Below, piece by piece: positions 46,452 through 57,896 of a stretch of 64,000 bases of DNA. This DNA is from Symsagittifera roscoffensis. Lineage: Eukaryota; Xenacoelomorpha; Acoela; Convolutidae. The notes below the pieces were generated by a model. It saw only the letters and a list, made by a program, of their open reading frames with translations, had not been told where the DNA came from and searched no databases. The DNA is taken from assembly GCF_963678635.1 (NCBI RefSeq), contig NC_087069.1:13926660-13990659 (forward strand), in the 5' to 3' direction. How positions within the stretch are numbered: the first letter of the stretch is position 1; every line of letters begins with the position of its first letter. The translations under genes and the position numbers were made by a program.

Positions 46452-47165
46452 CCGGGTCGAGATCCCGCTCAAAAACCGCTCAAGATATGAGCGGTTTTTC
46501 AGCAAGATTTGAGCGGTTTGAGCGGTTTGGGCGGTTTGGGCGGTTTTTTTTGGAAAACCACTCAAACCGCTCATATCTGCTTAAAGAACCGCTCAAAAAG
46601 CGCTCAATTCTTGCGGTGATTTTTGAGCGTTTTTAAGCGGTTTTTGAGCGGGCTTATAAAGAAAACCGATTCAAACCAACAGTAATGCCTGGAAAGGTAA
46701 TGTGACCCCGGGTTGACCTCCATAAACCGAAAATGCTTATCTTACATTTCCCCACACCGAAAATGCTTATCATACAATTGCCTGCATCAAATGTATGGAA
46801 AAATGCTAATCATACGATTTTCATACAATTTCAAAAAACCATTGAAAAAAGATTCAATCTAGTTTCTCCGGCTAATTGAACCAAATACAACAGTCTGGTG
46901 ATGAAAAATAACTACGTTTATTTTTTTTAAAAAAAAATGGTTATCATACAATTTCCATATATGAAAATTGTATGATATCCATTTTTTCTTGAAAGGCAAG
47001 ATTTTCAGAAATTGTTAAAACTTTTTAAGATTATTTAACTTAATTAAGAGTGCTTTTGCTCAATTTAAAAGAAATTGTTCATCAAAAACGAAAATTTAAT
47101 TTGAAGCTAAAAAAAATGGTTATCAAAAAATTTTCATAAATGAAAATTGTATGATAACCATTTTT
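46452..47165. mobile_element. Repeat family B, copy 2, with palindromic ATCATACAATTT segments
   Basis: 46452-46700 repeats the GAGCGGTTT array of 8461 with the same start CCCGGGTCGAGATC. At 46706 the CCCGGGTTGACCTCC segment begins, as at 8751 and 48431. Two perfect-looking palindromes follow: 46939-46984 (GGTTATCATACAATTTCCAT and its complement) and 47116-47163. No coding capacity. Confidence 0.62.
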
Positions 47166-47439
47166 TCATAAAAGGCAAGATGCAGAAAAAAATCTTTTGC
47201 AAACCCAAATATTTGTGAAATGAGACGAAACTTATAAAAAACACGGTTTGACAACACGCTGTAGTTGGTTTTGCATGTACAACAAAAGCCATCTAGACAC
47301 GACTTGAACTCAGTGAACATAAAGGGACTCATCAAACACATGTCGGAAAAAGCCGACACAAAAGACAGAGTTTGTTTTTCCTGTGTCTCGGAGCAGAAAA
47401 AGAAAAGCATGCACAACAAAGGCAACCTAGATACGACTA

Positions 47440-48130
47440 AATGAATTCGCAGCGCACATTTTGCTCGCTTTTTTCACACTTTTGTGACCCAACTTCTTGA
47501 CCGAAGTTGGGTATATTCCGACTTTCTCGACCTATGTTCTGACTTTCTTGACTCAAACCGAGTATGTTTCGTCTCTGTGCTCGACTAAAAATTGCTACTC
47601 GACCGGAGAATTTCTTGGCCTTTTTTGTGCCAATGCTGCAATGGCGGCGGTAGTTCTGCGGATGCCCGCTATTCAAATTGTGCGCTACTTTGCGCTTTTT
47701 TGTATCCTGCTAGCCGCGTCAAATCATACCGTAAATTAGACAAATAAAAATGTATTTAGAGTTCGATCGCATTACACTACTGTAGAACTTGACTTGCAAC
47801 TGTACCGCGACAACACGCAACACAAGATCTTTCTTATCAAAAGACAATAACTCTTAACATATTAAAATTTTACAATGTTTAGGAAAGCGACAACTCGCAA
47901 AATTTCAAAAAATTATTTTCAGTTTAAGCATTTCGGTTTAAAGTCGCCGGTGGCTCGCTGCTTCTCGGCGAGAGCCGGCCCTCAACTTTGTATGATGTCC
48001 AATCCTCCATTGGCAAGCTCGCAACACCAGAAACAACTCAAGAAGAGAAAAACTTTTCATAATGTTTGTCTTAGAGCTTCGAAACATTTGGTTCAGTGTT
48101 GCTGTTTTTAAGCAATTGTTGATCAAAATC
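47440..48130. other. GC-richer island, function unclear
   Basis: 47450-47740 and 47940-48010 are visibly richer in CpG than the surroundings. Overlapping frames exist on both strands (47437-47676 minus, 47497-47739 plus, 47875-48111 plus), including GLFCANAAMAAVVLRMPAI, but neither strand shows convincing splice sites or domains. It could be promoter-like, a TE fragment or an exon; I cannot decide. Confidence 0.3.
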
Positions 48131-48430
48131 ATTTGACAGTATAAATATGATAACCGGAATTATTTTACATAAACACCTAAGCATATCTGGACTTCAAAGC
48201 TAGCCAATCTAGCCGGATAACAGTTTCTTTGTGAACTCAATTTTTGTTTATTTTGTTGGTTATCGTTGCTACTATCATATTTGTTGATACTCGAATTGAG
48301 ATGAACGCTGAAAAATCAACGGCTCACTTTTTTTCCCAAGAGAGTTAACACTTTCAAAACTAGCCCGCTTTTATTAGCCTGCTTTTAGTTTAGCTGGTGC
48401 AGACAACTTGTTTTTTTTTCAGCAGAACAT

Positions 48431-49360
48431 CCCGGGTTGACCTCCATACACCAAAAATGCTTATCATACAATTCCATACATCAAGTGTGTGGAAAAATGC
48501 TTGTCATACAATTTTCATACAATTTCTAAAAATGGTTGAAAGAAGATATAAACTTATTTCTGTGGCTGTTTGATTCTAATAAAACAGTCTGGTGATAAAA
48601 AACTGAGGATTTCGTTTTTTGAAAAAAATGCTTATCATACAATTCCCATATATGGATATTGCATGACTGGCATTTTTTTGATGGCGACACAAAAAATTTT
48701 ATTAGTAATTTTGAAAATTTGGCCCAAAAATTATTTTTGTTTTTTTTTCAACCGCAAATCGAATTTCGTACGCAAACAAACATTTTTCAAAAAAACTTTT
48801 TTTGCATGCAAAATTTAATATTTTGTGTGCATAACGTAGTCCTGGATACGATAAAATTGGCTTTTATTTTCATTTCACTTAATTTTTTTTTCAAAAACGC
48901 TAAAAATTCCGATTTCTTTTGTATGGGGTGTTAATGTATGCCTTGATCAATGTCTGATATTTTGAAAATTCAAAAATTTAAAATAATCATTATTAAAAAA
49001 TTTTGCCAAAAAATAAAAGTTTGTTACTTTTGTTATATTTATTTGTGCCAGAACAGGGCGATTTTTATGCATTGAAAATGCAAGACCGTCTAACCTTTGG
49101 GGTTTTGAGTAACCAAGTTCTTTGTCACTTGTGTTCGGCTGCAAACACAACCGAAAATTTTTCAGAAATAAATTTAGAAAGAAAAAATCAAAAATTTTGG
49201 TTTATGGAAAAACACCTATCATACAATTTTCATTTATGGAAAAATGTTTATCATAGAGATTTCATACAATGTTCTGCACGTATGGCATTGTATGGAATTG
49301 TATGACAAGAAGTTTTTCATATATGGGAATTGTATGATAAAAAGTTTCGGTCATCTCGGG
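48431..49360. mobile_element. TIR element of the CCCGGGTTGACC type, complete copy
   Basis: The left end CCCGGGTTGACCTCCAT and the right end, reversed, CCCGAGATGACCG are inverted. Inside both ends are ATGCTTATCATACAATT words. The interior holds frames (48570-48818, 49003-49305) that are Phe/Lys-rich and not recognised as transposase. A relative sits at 52721-53522, sharing TTTTTTGCATGCAAAATTTAA, TTTGTGTGCATAACGTAGTC and the AACCAAGTTCTTTGTCACTT segment. Confidence 0.7.
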
Positions 49361-50299
49361 ATGTTAATTTTAAATAACCTCTTGGTTAATAAACCATCTG
49401 TAGGAATGATTACTTTTACACACAATCAACAAGTAAAATTAAACTGCACGTGAAACCAATTATTCAATTATTTTTTAATTGGCTTTCTAAGAAAAAACTT
49501 TATTGGTCGAAGTAAATTCTGAATCAAGCGAACGATCTGTCAGTTGGTACTGATTCCTGTTTCTGTAGAAAGTATGTTTTTTTCTTGTTTTTTTTTAACG
49601 AGATGTGACTAGTCTGACGTGACTTTAGGCAAAAAATTTCTTTTTTAAAGCAGCATCTTGCATCTGATTTGTCTCCTTTTCTCTTGTTAATACCGACCGA
49701 CTCTGGGTTAATACCTGTCATGATCTCTTGTTTCTATGCGCTTCAAGTGTTCCGTAGACAAAAACTTATTTTGTGGTCTTTCAGTTTTTTCCAGGAGTCG
49801 GAAAGATTTGACAATATTCATTTTTGTTATTAATTGATCTGCAGGAAATATCTTGCTGTACTTTGGAGGATCAGCTGTTCTATTTTTTTTTTCAACGTAC
49901 AAAGCAGACTTTGATTTTCCAACTTAAATGCATATTTGTTTTTTTCTATTGAAGAATTTGTAATATTTGTAATGAAATTGCGCTAAATGTAAAACGGATG
50001 ATAGCTTGAAGAATAAAATCGAACTTTTATGATTACTATTTTCCTGATACGATTTTTTTTTTTGAAATTTTCAACCACTCTGCGTAAAAGTTTGTGAACT
50101 TAAACTGAAGAGTTTTGACCTTGTTCCAAAAAAACTCTTTCTTATCTGCTCGTTTTTGCACATTTTAATTTGGTGAGTTTATGAAAACTGAGTTTAGGTG
50201 GTTTTCACAGTAGATACAAAAAATCTGTTTTATCGGAATTCAAAGAGATACGATTTTTTTTTCATGTTAGCATTAAACTCATCAGGCATTTTTATTATG

Positions 50300-51660
50300 T
50301 TTTTTTTTATTGCGATCTCGCTTTTTTTATTGCGATCTCAAATTGATTAGCTTGATTTTGATAAAATCGAAATCATCAACATACAGGATGAAAACTACTG
50401 GTCCGAGAACTGAGCCTTGTAGAACTTCAAGTTTCAAGACTTTCCCTTTCTAATCATTTTTATTGCCAATTTGCGGTTTTTGGAAAAGTATTACAACAAT
50501 TTTTGGGAAACCTATTTGTTCAATTTTTTGGCAGAAAAAACCTTAGCAGGCTCCAAAAAAACCAAAAAACGTCTCTAGTTGGACCATTAAAATATAATAA
50601 TTCCAATAACGAAATTAAAGAAGATTTCTCTGAAGTCGAATTGTATAATGAAAATTGAAATTTAAAAACTCAATTTTGTCTAAATTTTCAATTCGTTGTG
50701 TTGTTAAAAATCTTTGAATAAGTTCAAAAACAAACTGGCGTCATGAAAAGTCGCTTATAACTTTTCGTTACTCTATCGATTCCTTTCTTTTAAATTGTTG
50801 TAACATACCAAGTTCTGCGAACGCGCGATTTTAACCAAGTTATTTTTAAACATACTTATCAAAACAGGAAACAGGCTTTGTGCATCTTTGCTGGTTTATA
50901 GTAAACCGGTTAGTACGTAAAAAAGCTCTGTCAAAGTTTGACCTCAAATAAATTTCTTTATCTCTGAAACTTAAAAAAAAAACGTTTTTTTTTGTCCTTG
51001 CAGATACTTAGGTTGTATTCATTTTTTTGAACAAAAGATCTCACATTAATTTGAAATTCATAACAGTTGAAATGAAGGATATGTTGTTTTGATATGAAGC
51101 GGTGACCAGTGAGTGAGTAAGGTTTATCCAATCTGGTGAGAGTATCACAATTGAAATGTTTTATTCCATCTGTTGCCCCAAATTTATTTAACTTGGTTAG
51201 GCCTTGGTTCCAAAACAAAAATCTTCTTCAAAATCATCAAAAAACAAATCGTCATCTGATGTTTTTAAGCCGCCAATTTTTCTCACATTTGTTCATTTTG
51301 AAATACATTCTACTAGGAATTAGTGCGGCAAAAAGAAACAACAGAAAGTGCGTTTGTGTCAGATGAATGACCTAACTTTAAACACATTGATTCAAATAAG
51401 TTCTTTTCATTTTGCTCAGCTCATATTTTTTTAACGATAGCGTTTTTGGGGCCCAAATTCCAACATCATCATTCTTCTTTCTGCAATAGACTTTGCACAT
51501 CTGGTAAAAAAAGGCGGAGTAGGAAACCGACATATATGTTATATCCAGCCAAGTTTCAGTGACAAAGAAGAGTGATTTTCTGGTAAACTTTCCAAAAAAT
51601 TTTTGCTTTTATCACATGTGCTTATGACATATTTGACGTTTTGTAAGAAAGAACTACAAT
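50300..51660 (-). mobile_element. Non-LTR retrotransposon (LINE B), endonuclease and early RT
   Basis: On the minus strand the APE-type endonuclease motif FFVTETWLD lies at about 51545-51570, in the usual position. An 86-codon frame follows (50958-51218, with YEFQINVRSFVQKNE). A degenerate palm-A region (EPAKVFSAKKLNK, about 50560) comes before LQGSVLGPVVFILYVDDF (50369-50419), the conserved RT block. The element stops near 50300 before the FADD box, next to a short duplication of TTTTATTGCGATCTC. The copy is truncated at both ends and broken by stops. Same broad class as LINE A. Confidence 0.75.
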
Positions 51661-52198
51661 TGTTCCGATTCCTAATTGATCCATTGAGCTTTCAAAAGCT
51701 TTAACGGCGCGCTCTAATACAAAAGGCCTAGGTTTAACTCAATATTTTCTTATAGAACAAGGCGTTTGCGTTAGTAGAAATTTCCTAAAAAACAAACAAT
51801 AGGTACCTGTAACACTTTTTTCTAAAGTTACAAAAACTTGTTCCTTGAATTGTGTTTGTTTTAGTTCTAAACTTATGCGTTAGTGCTTTAAATTAGTAGG
51901 GTACGGTTGATAAGTGTTATGCAATGGAATAAGCCCGAGATTAGAAAAATTGTATACCCACATTTCAATTTTGGTATGGTTCTGATTCTAATCTTTTTTA
52001 CATCCCCTTCCCCTTTAATTTTGTTTATTTGTTCGAATTTAAAAATGAGCTAAAAATTCGAACCAATTTTTTAATGCCGCTCATGTGTCCATAAAAATTA
52101 TTCCGATATGTTAAGTTTTTCAAATTTTCGATTTAAACATTCCATTTTTGTCCAGTTTTCAAGAATATTTGGTTCAGTACCAGACAAAAGAAAGTTGT

Positions 52199-52703
52199 TC
52201 ATTTAAAAATTTTTGTAGCGGATTTGTTTGCTTCCCTAAAAAAACTCGTTTTCAAATTGTGGACTCTGAGTTTTTGCAACATGGTGTGGCCAAAATTTTT
52301 CGATAGGTTTTGAGGTTTTGAGACCTTGTCACGCATTAGCTGTGCCGCTTCCTTTACCGACTTTCTTTTATCTGTTGAATCTGCATTAACCATCAAGGCT
52401 TGCGTTTGAGCCCCTGAACCATATCGTTGAATAACAACCCCAGGACCTCTAATAGTTGCCGATGGGTGGCTATGTATAGCTTTCTTGTTCGATATACCTT
52501 TTGGGCTTACTTTTTTGAACGTGCTATCTGATAATTTCAGCCTATCGTACAACCGGGGAATTACTTTGAGATAATTCCAAATACCATTAGAATTTGGAAA
52601 GCAATTGGATGGACTACCAGATCTTTCAAAAAATTGTACGATATTTTTGTCATTTTGTTTCCTTAGAGAGCCATTTTCTTCTTTATGTGATCCAAGACTT
52701 TTT
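52199..52703 (-). CDS. Long open frame of unknown function, possible exon or domesticated fragment
   Basis: The minus strand is open for about 168 codons from just inside 52703 to a TAA at 52199, without an ATG at its start. It includes NDKNIVQFFERSGSPSN, NGIWNYLKVIPRLYDRLKL, HPSATIRGPGVVIQRYGSG and SKNFGHTMLQKLRVHN. The composition is clearly protein-like and basic. There is no homologue that I recognise. Upstream the frame hits a stop at 52703-52705, just before the B-type TIR element at 52721. Either an exon begins here, or insertion cut off the 5' part of a gene. Confidence 0.45.
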
Positions 52704-52720
52704 TAGGGAACGCAATTATA

Positions 52721-53522
52721 GACCAAAAATACTAGTCATACAGTTGCATAAGCTACGTCTATAAACAATTTCTACTCATACAGTTTTCATACCTTTTGCT
52801 AAAAAGGTTTCATCGATTTTTTGAATATTTTTTTTCTTGTTTTGACATAAAATTCGGTTAAAGCGCCAAATAATAAAAAAAAGTTTGCCGAAAAAACTAC
52901 TCAATCAATTTCGCTAAATGAAAACCGTTTGACTAGCTTTTTTTGAAGGCGACAACAAAAAATTTGAAAGGCCCGAAAAATGTGTTTTGTATTTTTTCAA
53001 CTGCAGAACGAAATTTGTATTCAAACAAATATTTTTCGAAAAATATTTTCGTTCGCATGCAAAATTAAATTTTTTGTGTGCATAACGTAGTCGTGGATGC
53101 ACTAATTTCGGATATTTTTTCTTTTTGCCTAACAAATTAATTCAAATTCAAATTTTCAAAAAAATCTTCGTTTTAAATTTTCGTCATATTTTCATGAAGA
53201 CAGATTTCAGACGTTTCAGAATATTTCCGATGCATTTTTAATGCGAGACTGTCAAACCCTTGGTTACTCTACGTTTGAGTAACCAACGTTTTTGTCACTT
53301 GTGTTCAGTTATAAACACAAAAAGTTTTCAGAAATTGGATTGTAAAAAATCAATATTTTTTATTTATTGAAAAATGCTAGTCATGATATTTCCATATTAC
53401 AAAAATCATTAATCAGAGACCTTTCATGCTTTTTCCGTACTTCTGGAATTGCATAAAAAGTGTATGATTAGCATTTTTCTATTTAGGAAAATTGTATGAT
53501 TAGCATTTTTGGTCAACCCCGG
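52721..53522. mobile_element. TIR element of the CCCGGGTTGACC type, second copy
   Basis: Left GACCAAAAATACTAGTCATA and right (reversed) GACCAAAAATGCTAATCATA are inverted ends; the right end continues as CAACCCCGG. The interior is colinear with 48431-49360. A solo fragment of the same end lies at 53690-53806 (TTATCATACAATTTTCATA to GGAGGTCAATCCGG). Confidence 0.68.
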
Positions 53523-54289
53523 TCATCAGTTGCAGACAAACCGACTTTCAGAGAGTTCTGACTTCTGACTTCTGAATATGAGCTGGGTTAAGCAAACCGG
53601 TTTTTATTTAATCTTCGTTCTTGGTCCGGCCGTTCGAAACATATTCAATTAATTCGAGTAAACTTGAGCGCATCTTTTGTTCATATTGTGCTTATCATAC
53701 AATTTTCATATCTAGAGAAACTTGAGAAAAAACTTTAGAACACTTTTATAGACTTCATATATGAAACTGTATGATGATCATTTATTTTCTATGGAGGTCA
53801 ATCCGGAATGGCAATATTTGCTCGAAACATTTAAATAAACAATAAATTGGTCAATACAGTCAAAACATAAGACGAGTACCTCTCATCACGTTAATTAACT
53901 TCGTTCTACAATTTCGTTTTCAGTTCGATTCCTCAAATCTTACAAACTTTTGCACCTATACATAAAAAACAGAAGTATTTTTGATAGCTACAATTAGATG
54001 TATAAAAGTGACCACATTGCTTTTCCAAGATCTTTTGTAACTTTAAATAAAATTCCTTTTTCATAATTTTTTTCTGGTCATTTTTGGAAAAAAATCGAGT
54101 CGTGCGTTTGAAATAATAACAAAACAACTTATTTATGGAATCACTTTTTTCGCGCAAAATATGACCCGCATCCAGTTTCAAGCGTTAATAATTGATCATA
54201 AAATGATTTTAGTACCACTCTTACAAAAACTGAGATGAGAAAAATTGACATTAATCAATAAATATTCGATAAAGATAAACTCTTTTTTT

Positions 54290-54425
54290 TTTGAAATCGC
54301 ATATTAATCAATTATAATACATTATAATCGAATATAATTGATTTTTTTTTATCCGAGTTTCTGATTCTTTTGTTTTGCAGAAAAAAAACATTATAATCAA
54401 TTTTAATTGTTTATAATCCCTTTTG
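54290..54425. repeat. ATTATAATC-word cluster
   Basis: Repeated AATTATAATACATTATAATC-like words, also at 25733, 26250, 43850 and 45245. A/T-only low-complexity repeat. Confidence 0.5.
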
Positions 54426-54941
54426 TCTTCGACCTTGCACTTGAATTGCTTTTATTTTATGGTATTCGTCACGTTGGTTTATCGGAAAAATGGGAAAATT
54501 GTTTTAACTGTTTTCAAATCAAATCATAAGCTTAGCATTTTTTTTTCATTCCTTCTTGATTATAGTTGTTTCATGATGCACGTTTTAAGTTCTTTCACCA
54601 CCAAAATATCAGCACACAGCTTTAGTTTTATGATTTATATGGAAGAATTATATTTCGCCTACTTCGAGATTCTTTCAACTAATTTGCAGTGATCGCTATG
54701 AAACTTTTGTTTTGTGGTAAAACTTTATGTTCAGGTTGAGATATTTTTGACAGAAAAAAGGGTTAGAATCTATTATATTAGAGTATAATTGATTATAAGC
54801 TTATAGGATATTATAAGAGTTTTTTTACAGATTTTCAGAAAAACTATATTCAATTTCAATTGAATTTACTTCATTATAATGTCATGAAAAATGTTATCAT
54901 TATAATGAGTTCCATCAATTGTATGCTGTTGTGTGTTTTAG

Positions 54942-55090
54942 TGGAGGGTCGTCAGCTGTCCCTGGACATACCACATACCCAATTGATCAGCATCGTCATC
55001 TACATATCTATTTTTGACGTCATCATCAGCATGATCTTAACCAACTTCTTCGAGGTAGGCTTCGTAGACAACAACAATAGACAATCTTAG
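54942..55090 (+). CDS. 3' exon of an unidentified membrane protein
   Basis: After acceptor GTGTGTTTTAG the frame reads EGRQLSLDIPHTQ and a hydrophobic span, LISIVIYISIFDVIISMIL, then TNFFE. From there it either runs on to VGFVDNNNRQS and TAG, or is spliced at GAG|GTAGGC across a 36-base intron to continue FARNIKQL and stop at 55115-55117. Codon use here is GC-richer than the flanks. Upstream exons are not visible, and LINE and TIR elements fill the preceding 4 kb. A possible AATAAA lies at 55197. No family recognised. Confidence 0.5.
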
Positions 55091-55099
55091 TTTGCTCGG

Positions 55100-55780
55100 A
55101 ACATTAAACAGCTATAGTAGCACTACCTTAAAGCTAAAACTAATTATATTTTAATTTTAAAATCTGTTTTTTTTTTCGCTTGCAAAATTATAAAACAAAT
55201 AAACTGGCATACAGCTGCATATTAGAAGATTTTTGATATCAAAGATGTAAAACTTCAGAGCTAACTACGCAATTCATGATGGTACGATAATTATACTACG
55301 ACCTAATTTAGTGTGTTCTTGTTAAAAGTTTATTGCATTCAGGAAAATCGATCTATTTTTTAACTGATACATTTGGCTTTGAAGAAAATCCTACTCAATA
55401 CGTTTTTTCGGAGTTTTTAACTCTTTTAGCACTCAACACGCTGGATGGCCCAGTAATCAATTGATAATGAAGTGACAGACAACTTCAAGCGCGACAACAA
55501 AATTCAAAGAACTCAAACTCAAAATAAATGATGTAAAACAAATACATGTACGATGATATTTACCTCTGCTCAATTAATTCTTAATCAGAATTTACAATTA
55601 GATTTACAATTATAAAATTACAAAATTTACAATATGCAATTATGAAAAAACAATTTTGAGTTTTAAACCTTATGGACATTAGGTGAACGCTATGGACATT
55701 AGTTTTCAGCTTTTTTTTTCTTCAGCGGACCTATTCCGTTCAATTTTAATCTCGTGCTCCTTTCCAATCCTTTTTTCCTT
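55100..55780. other. Intergenic, no gene recognised
   Basis: A/T-rich, with a short tandem of TTACAATT words at 55590-55640. Nothing else seen. Confidence 0.4.
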
Positions 55781-55791
55781 CCCGAACGCTG

Positions 55792-56290
55792 TTATGAATC
55801 ATAACTCCTCCCAATTTGTTGACCGCCGTGCTTTTCCATGAACTCTCTCGCGACGCTCATTAATCGTGACATGGCCCCTGTGACTCCTGGCTCGAATACG
55901 AGACTAGACGTTGTTTCTGAGGCCTTCTTGATCTCTTCCTCCCGCCACCTCCTCAGGCGGTTCCGTATCGTCTTCCTTATGCTCTGTTTTACGCGTTGCC
56001 GCCTCTGTCGGTTCCTCATTTATTGTACTCTGTATCTACCCCAATTTTCGCTCGAGTTTCTTTCGGATGCATCGTATACGATCGAATCCTTTTTTGCCCC
56101 CACTCGTCCCTCTGACGTTTTTGGACACCCTCCCGTTTTGCTAGTCGCTTGGCATGCCTTCGCTCCCTCTCTAGCCTCTTTTCCGCATGACAGTAGCGTG
56201 TGATCAAATTCGGATCCGGTTTCGGAGTCCTAGTCCTAGTTTTGGGATCGCGCTCGTCGCTCGCTTCTCGTGTTAGCCTTTATCGATCGC
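55792..56290 (-). pseudogene. Two overlapping Arg-rich frames, retroelement-associated
   Basis: Frame 1 (minus, about 56290 to 56016) is Arg/Lys/Glu-rich (EKRLERERRHAKRLAKREG). Frame 2 (56019 to 55792) starts at an ATG whose last two bases overlap the TGA stop of frame 1 (ATGA), reads NRQRRQRVKQSIRKTIRNRL and ends EKHGGQQIGRSYDS. Each could be a basic tail of a retroelement protein. The ATGA overlap may be chance or a single-base frameshift in one original frame. It lies downstream, on the same strand, of the other retroelement debris to the right. Confidence 0.4.
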
Positions 56291-56499
56291 CCCCGGCTTA
56301 CGTCTGAGCTCCTCTTTGATGTTTGCATCATTTTTCAACCGTCGATGGTGCTGAAATACCTTTATGATTACAATTTATTCGATCTCTTGATATTTCTCTC
56401 GTCTACTCAGTTTTTTTTTCAAGAACAGACCCTTAATCTAATTTTTAAAAGATTAGATTCCGTTTTGGTCTTTTGATTCATTACTTTATTCCTGGTTTT

Positions 56500-57760
56500 T
56501 CGATATATAATATTTTGGAAAATCAATTCCGCCCGTCCACTCGGCGCAGGTGCAATCCTCATTGAGGATAACCAATCCGCGGACAGCTTTCACGGGTGAT
56601 TGATTTGTTCCACATGGCATTCGGTATCCGAGCTCTTGGGTCTTCACTATCTAAATAGGTAGACTTTTGCTTCAGCACTTTATCTCAATGTAGACTTCGT
56701 AGCGACAGTTTTCGTAAGATTATCTAAGAATGGGTTGGCCACCCCTCTTTAATTAGCCTAGAAAAGCACTTTTGTTCATCATAGGGCGTAAATCTCGGGC
56801 ACTTAGTTGGCGTTCCTCAATTCTTTCTAAGCTTCAATATCGGTCCTTTTTTGCATATGTAAAACGTTTTTTTTTCGAACGACTTTTGATCGTTTATCGC
56901 TTAGTATTTTATTTCGATCCCTTCTACAGTTCAAAAGTCTTTAAAAGCCTTTAAACTGAAACTGGACCCTTGTTACAGATCATTTTTTGGCGGGACCACG
57001 TGATTGAATCTTATAGTTTTGAAAAATCTTAAGGATATTATCCGATTTGTTATTATTGCAGATTTTCGTCGACGGTCAGGGCGAGGATCACTCAACCGCT
57101 ACTAAATTATACGTTTCCAATTCGGTCAGGTATTCAATCGATGTTGTAAGCATTTCGTTCTGTTTCCTCTGTTCTTACATTTTATCGATGATCCTCTTGG
57201 CGCATATTAAACTTTTTAACTGTAATGGTACACTGTCGACATCCGTGGGCGGCTGCAAGTAGTCTGTATTGCGCTGTATCGAAGATGTTACTTTTCCTTT
57301 TTGGAACTTAAGGATCCTTTCATCCACCAAGGTCCTAAGCGAAATGCGTATGATGAGTCGCTTGTCCATCCAAGGACAGTTTCCTCTGATGTGGAAATCA
57401 GTTGCATGCTGTCCGAGGTACGTTCCCATAGTCTGGACCTCCTGCTCCAACTCTGGACCCTTTGGCACAACCATGTCTCTTATAGCCTGCATTTGTGGTC
57501 CCTCTAGTATATCGCCTACGTTAGTGGTGGGCGTAACAGCTCCGATAGACAATATCACGACCTTATAATCTCCGGATATCACGCTCCCCACAATTTTTGT
57601 GGGATGCCCGGCGGAAAAACTACCCCTGAGATTGCCGAGGGAATGGATAACACTGTATTGGTTTTCACACCGCTTGTCTCAGTCGTCACTGCCTTCAAGT
57701 CGGCATCAATCAACTCAATCACTGAGCTATTTCCGCTTGTAATTTTTGGATAGCGAGAAA
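56500..57760 (-). pseudogene. Unassigned retroelement frames, possibly env-like
   Basis: A 138-codon frame (57175-57591) reads SVISGDYKVVILSIGAV, passes MQAIRDMVVPKGPELEQEVQ and ends ICAKRIIDKM. Upstream in another frame are SGNSSVIELIDADLKAVTT and SIPSAISGVVFPPGIPQK. Further down, a ~50-codon stretch contains MPCGTNQSPVKAVRGLVIL and then NEDCTCAEW, a Cys-spaced pattern reminiscent of retroviral-type envelope ectodomains. None of this is conclusive. The position between two gypsy-type remnants suggests a retroelement gene downstream of pol. Confidence 0.35.
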
Positions 57761-57790
57761 AAATTTATTCAACCTCAGAAACTATTGTTA
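57500..57790. repeat. Direct repeat, copy 1 (pairs with 58950-59230)
   Basis: About 280 bases align with 58950-59230, sharing GGATAACACTGTAT, TCGTCACTGCCT and TTTTGGAT[AG]GCGAGAAA. Both copies keep the minus-strand frame around V-E-L-x-x-x-L-x-A-V-T-x-E-T-x-G-V-K, so the repeat is coding in origin. The two copies bracket the RNase H fragment at 57897-58760. Confidence 0.75.
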
Positions 57791-57896
57791 ATTTTGAAGA
57801 GAAATTTGTACAGGTTTGAAAATTTTGAAAAAAGGGTAATTCGATGGGAACCATTTATTTCACACTCCGTAATCGCTTAAACTACTTTCACATTTT

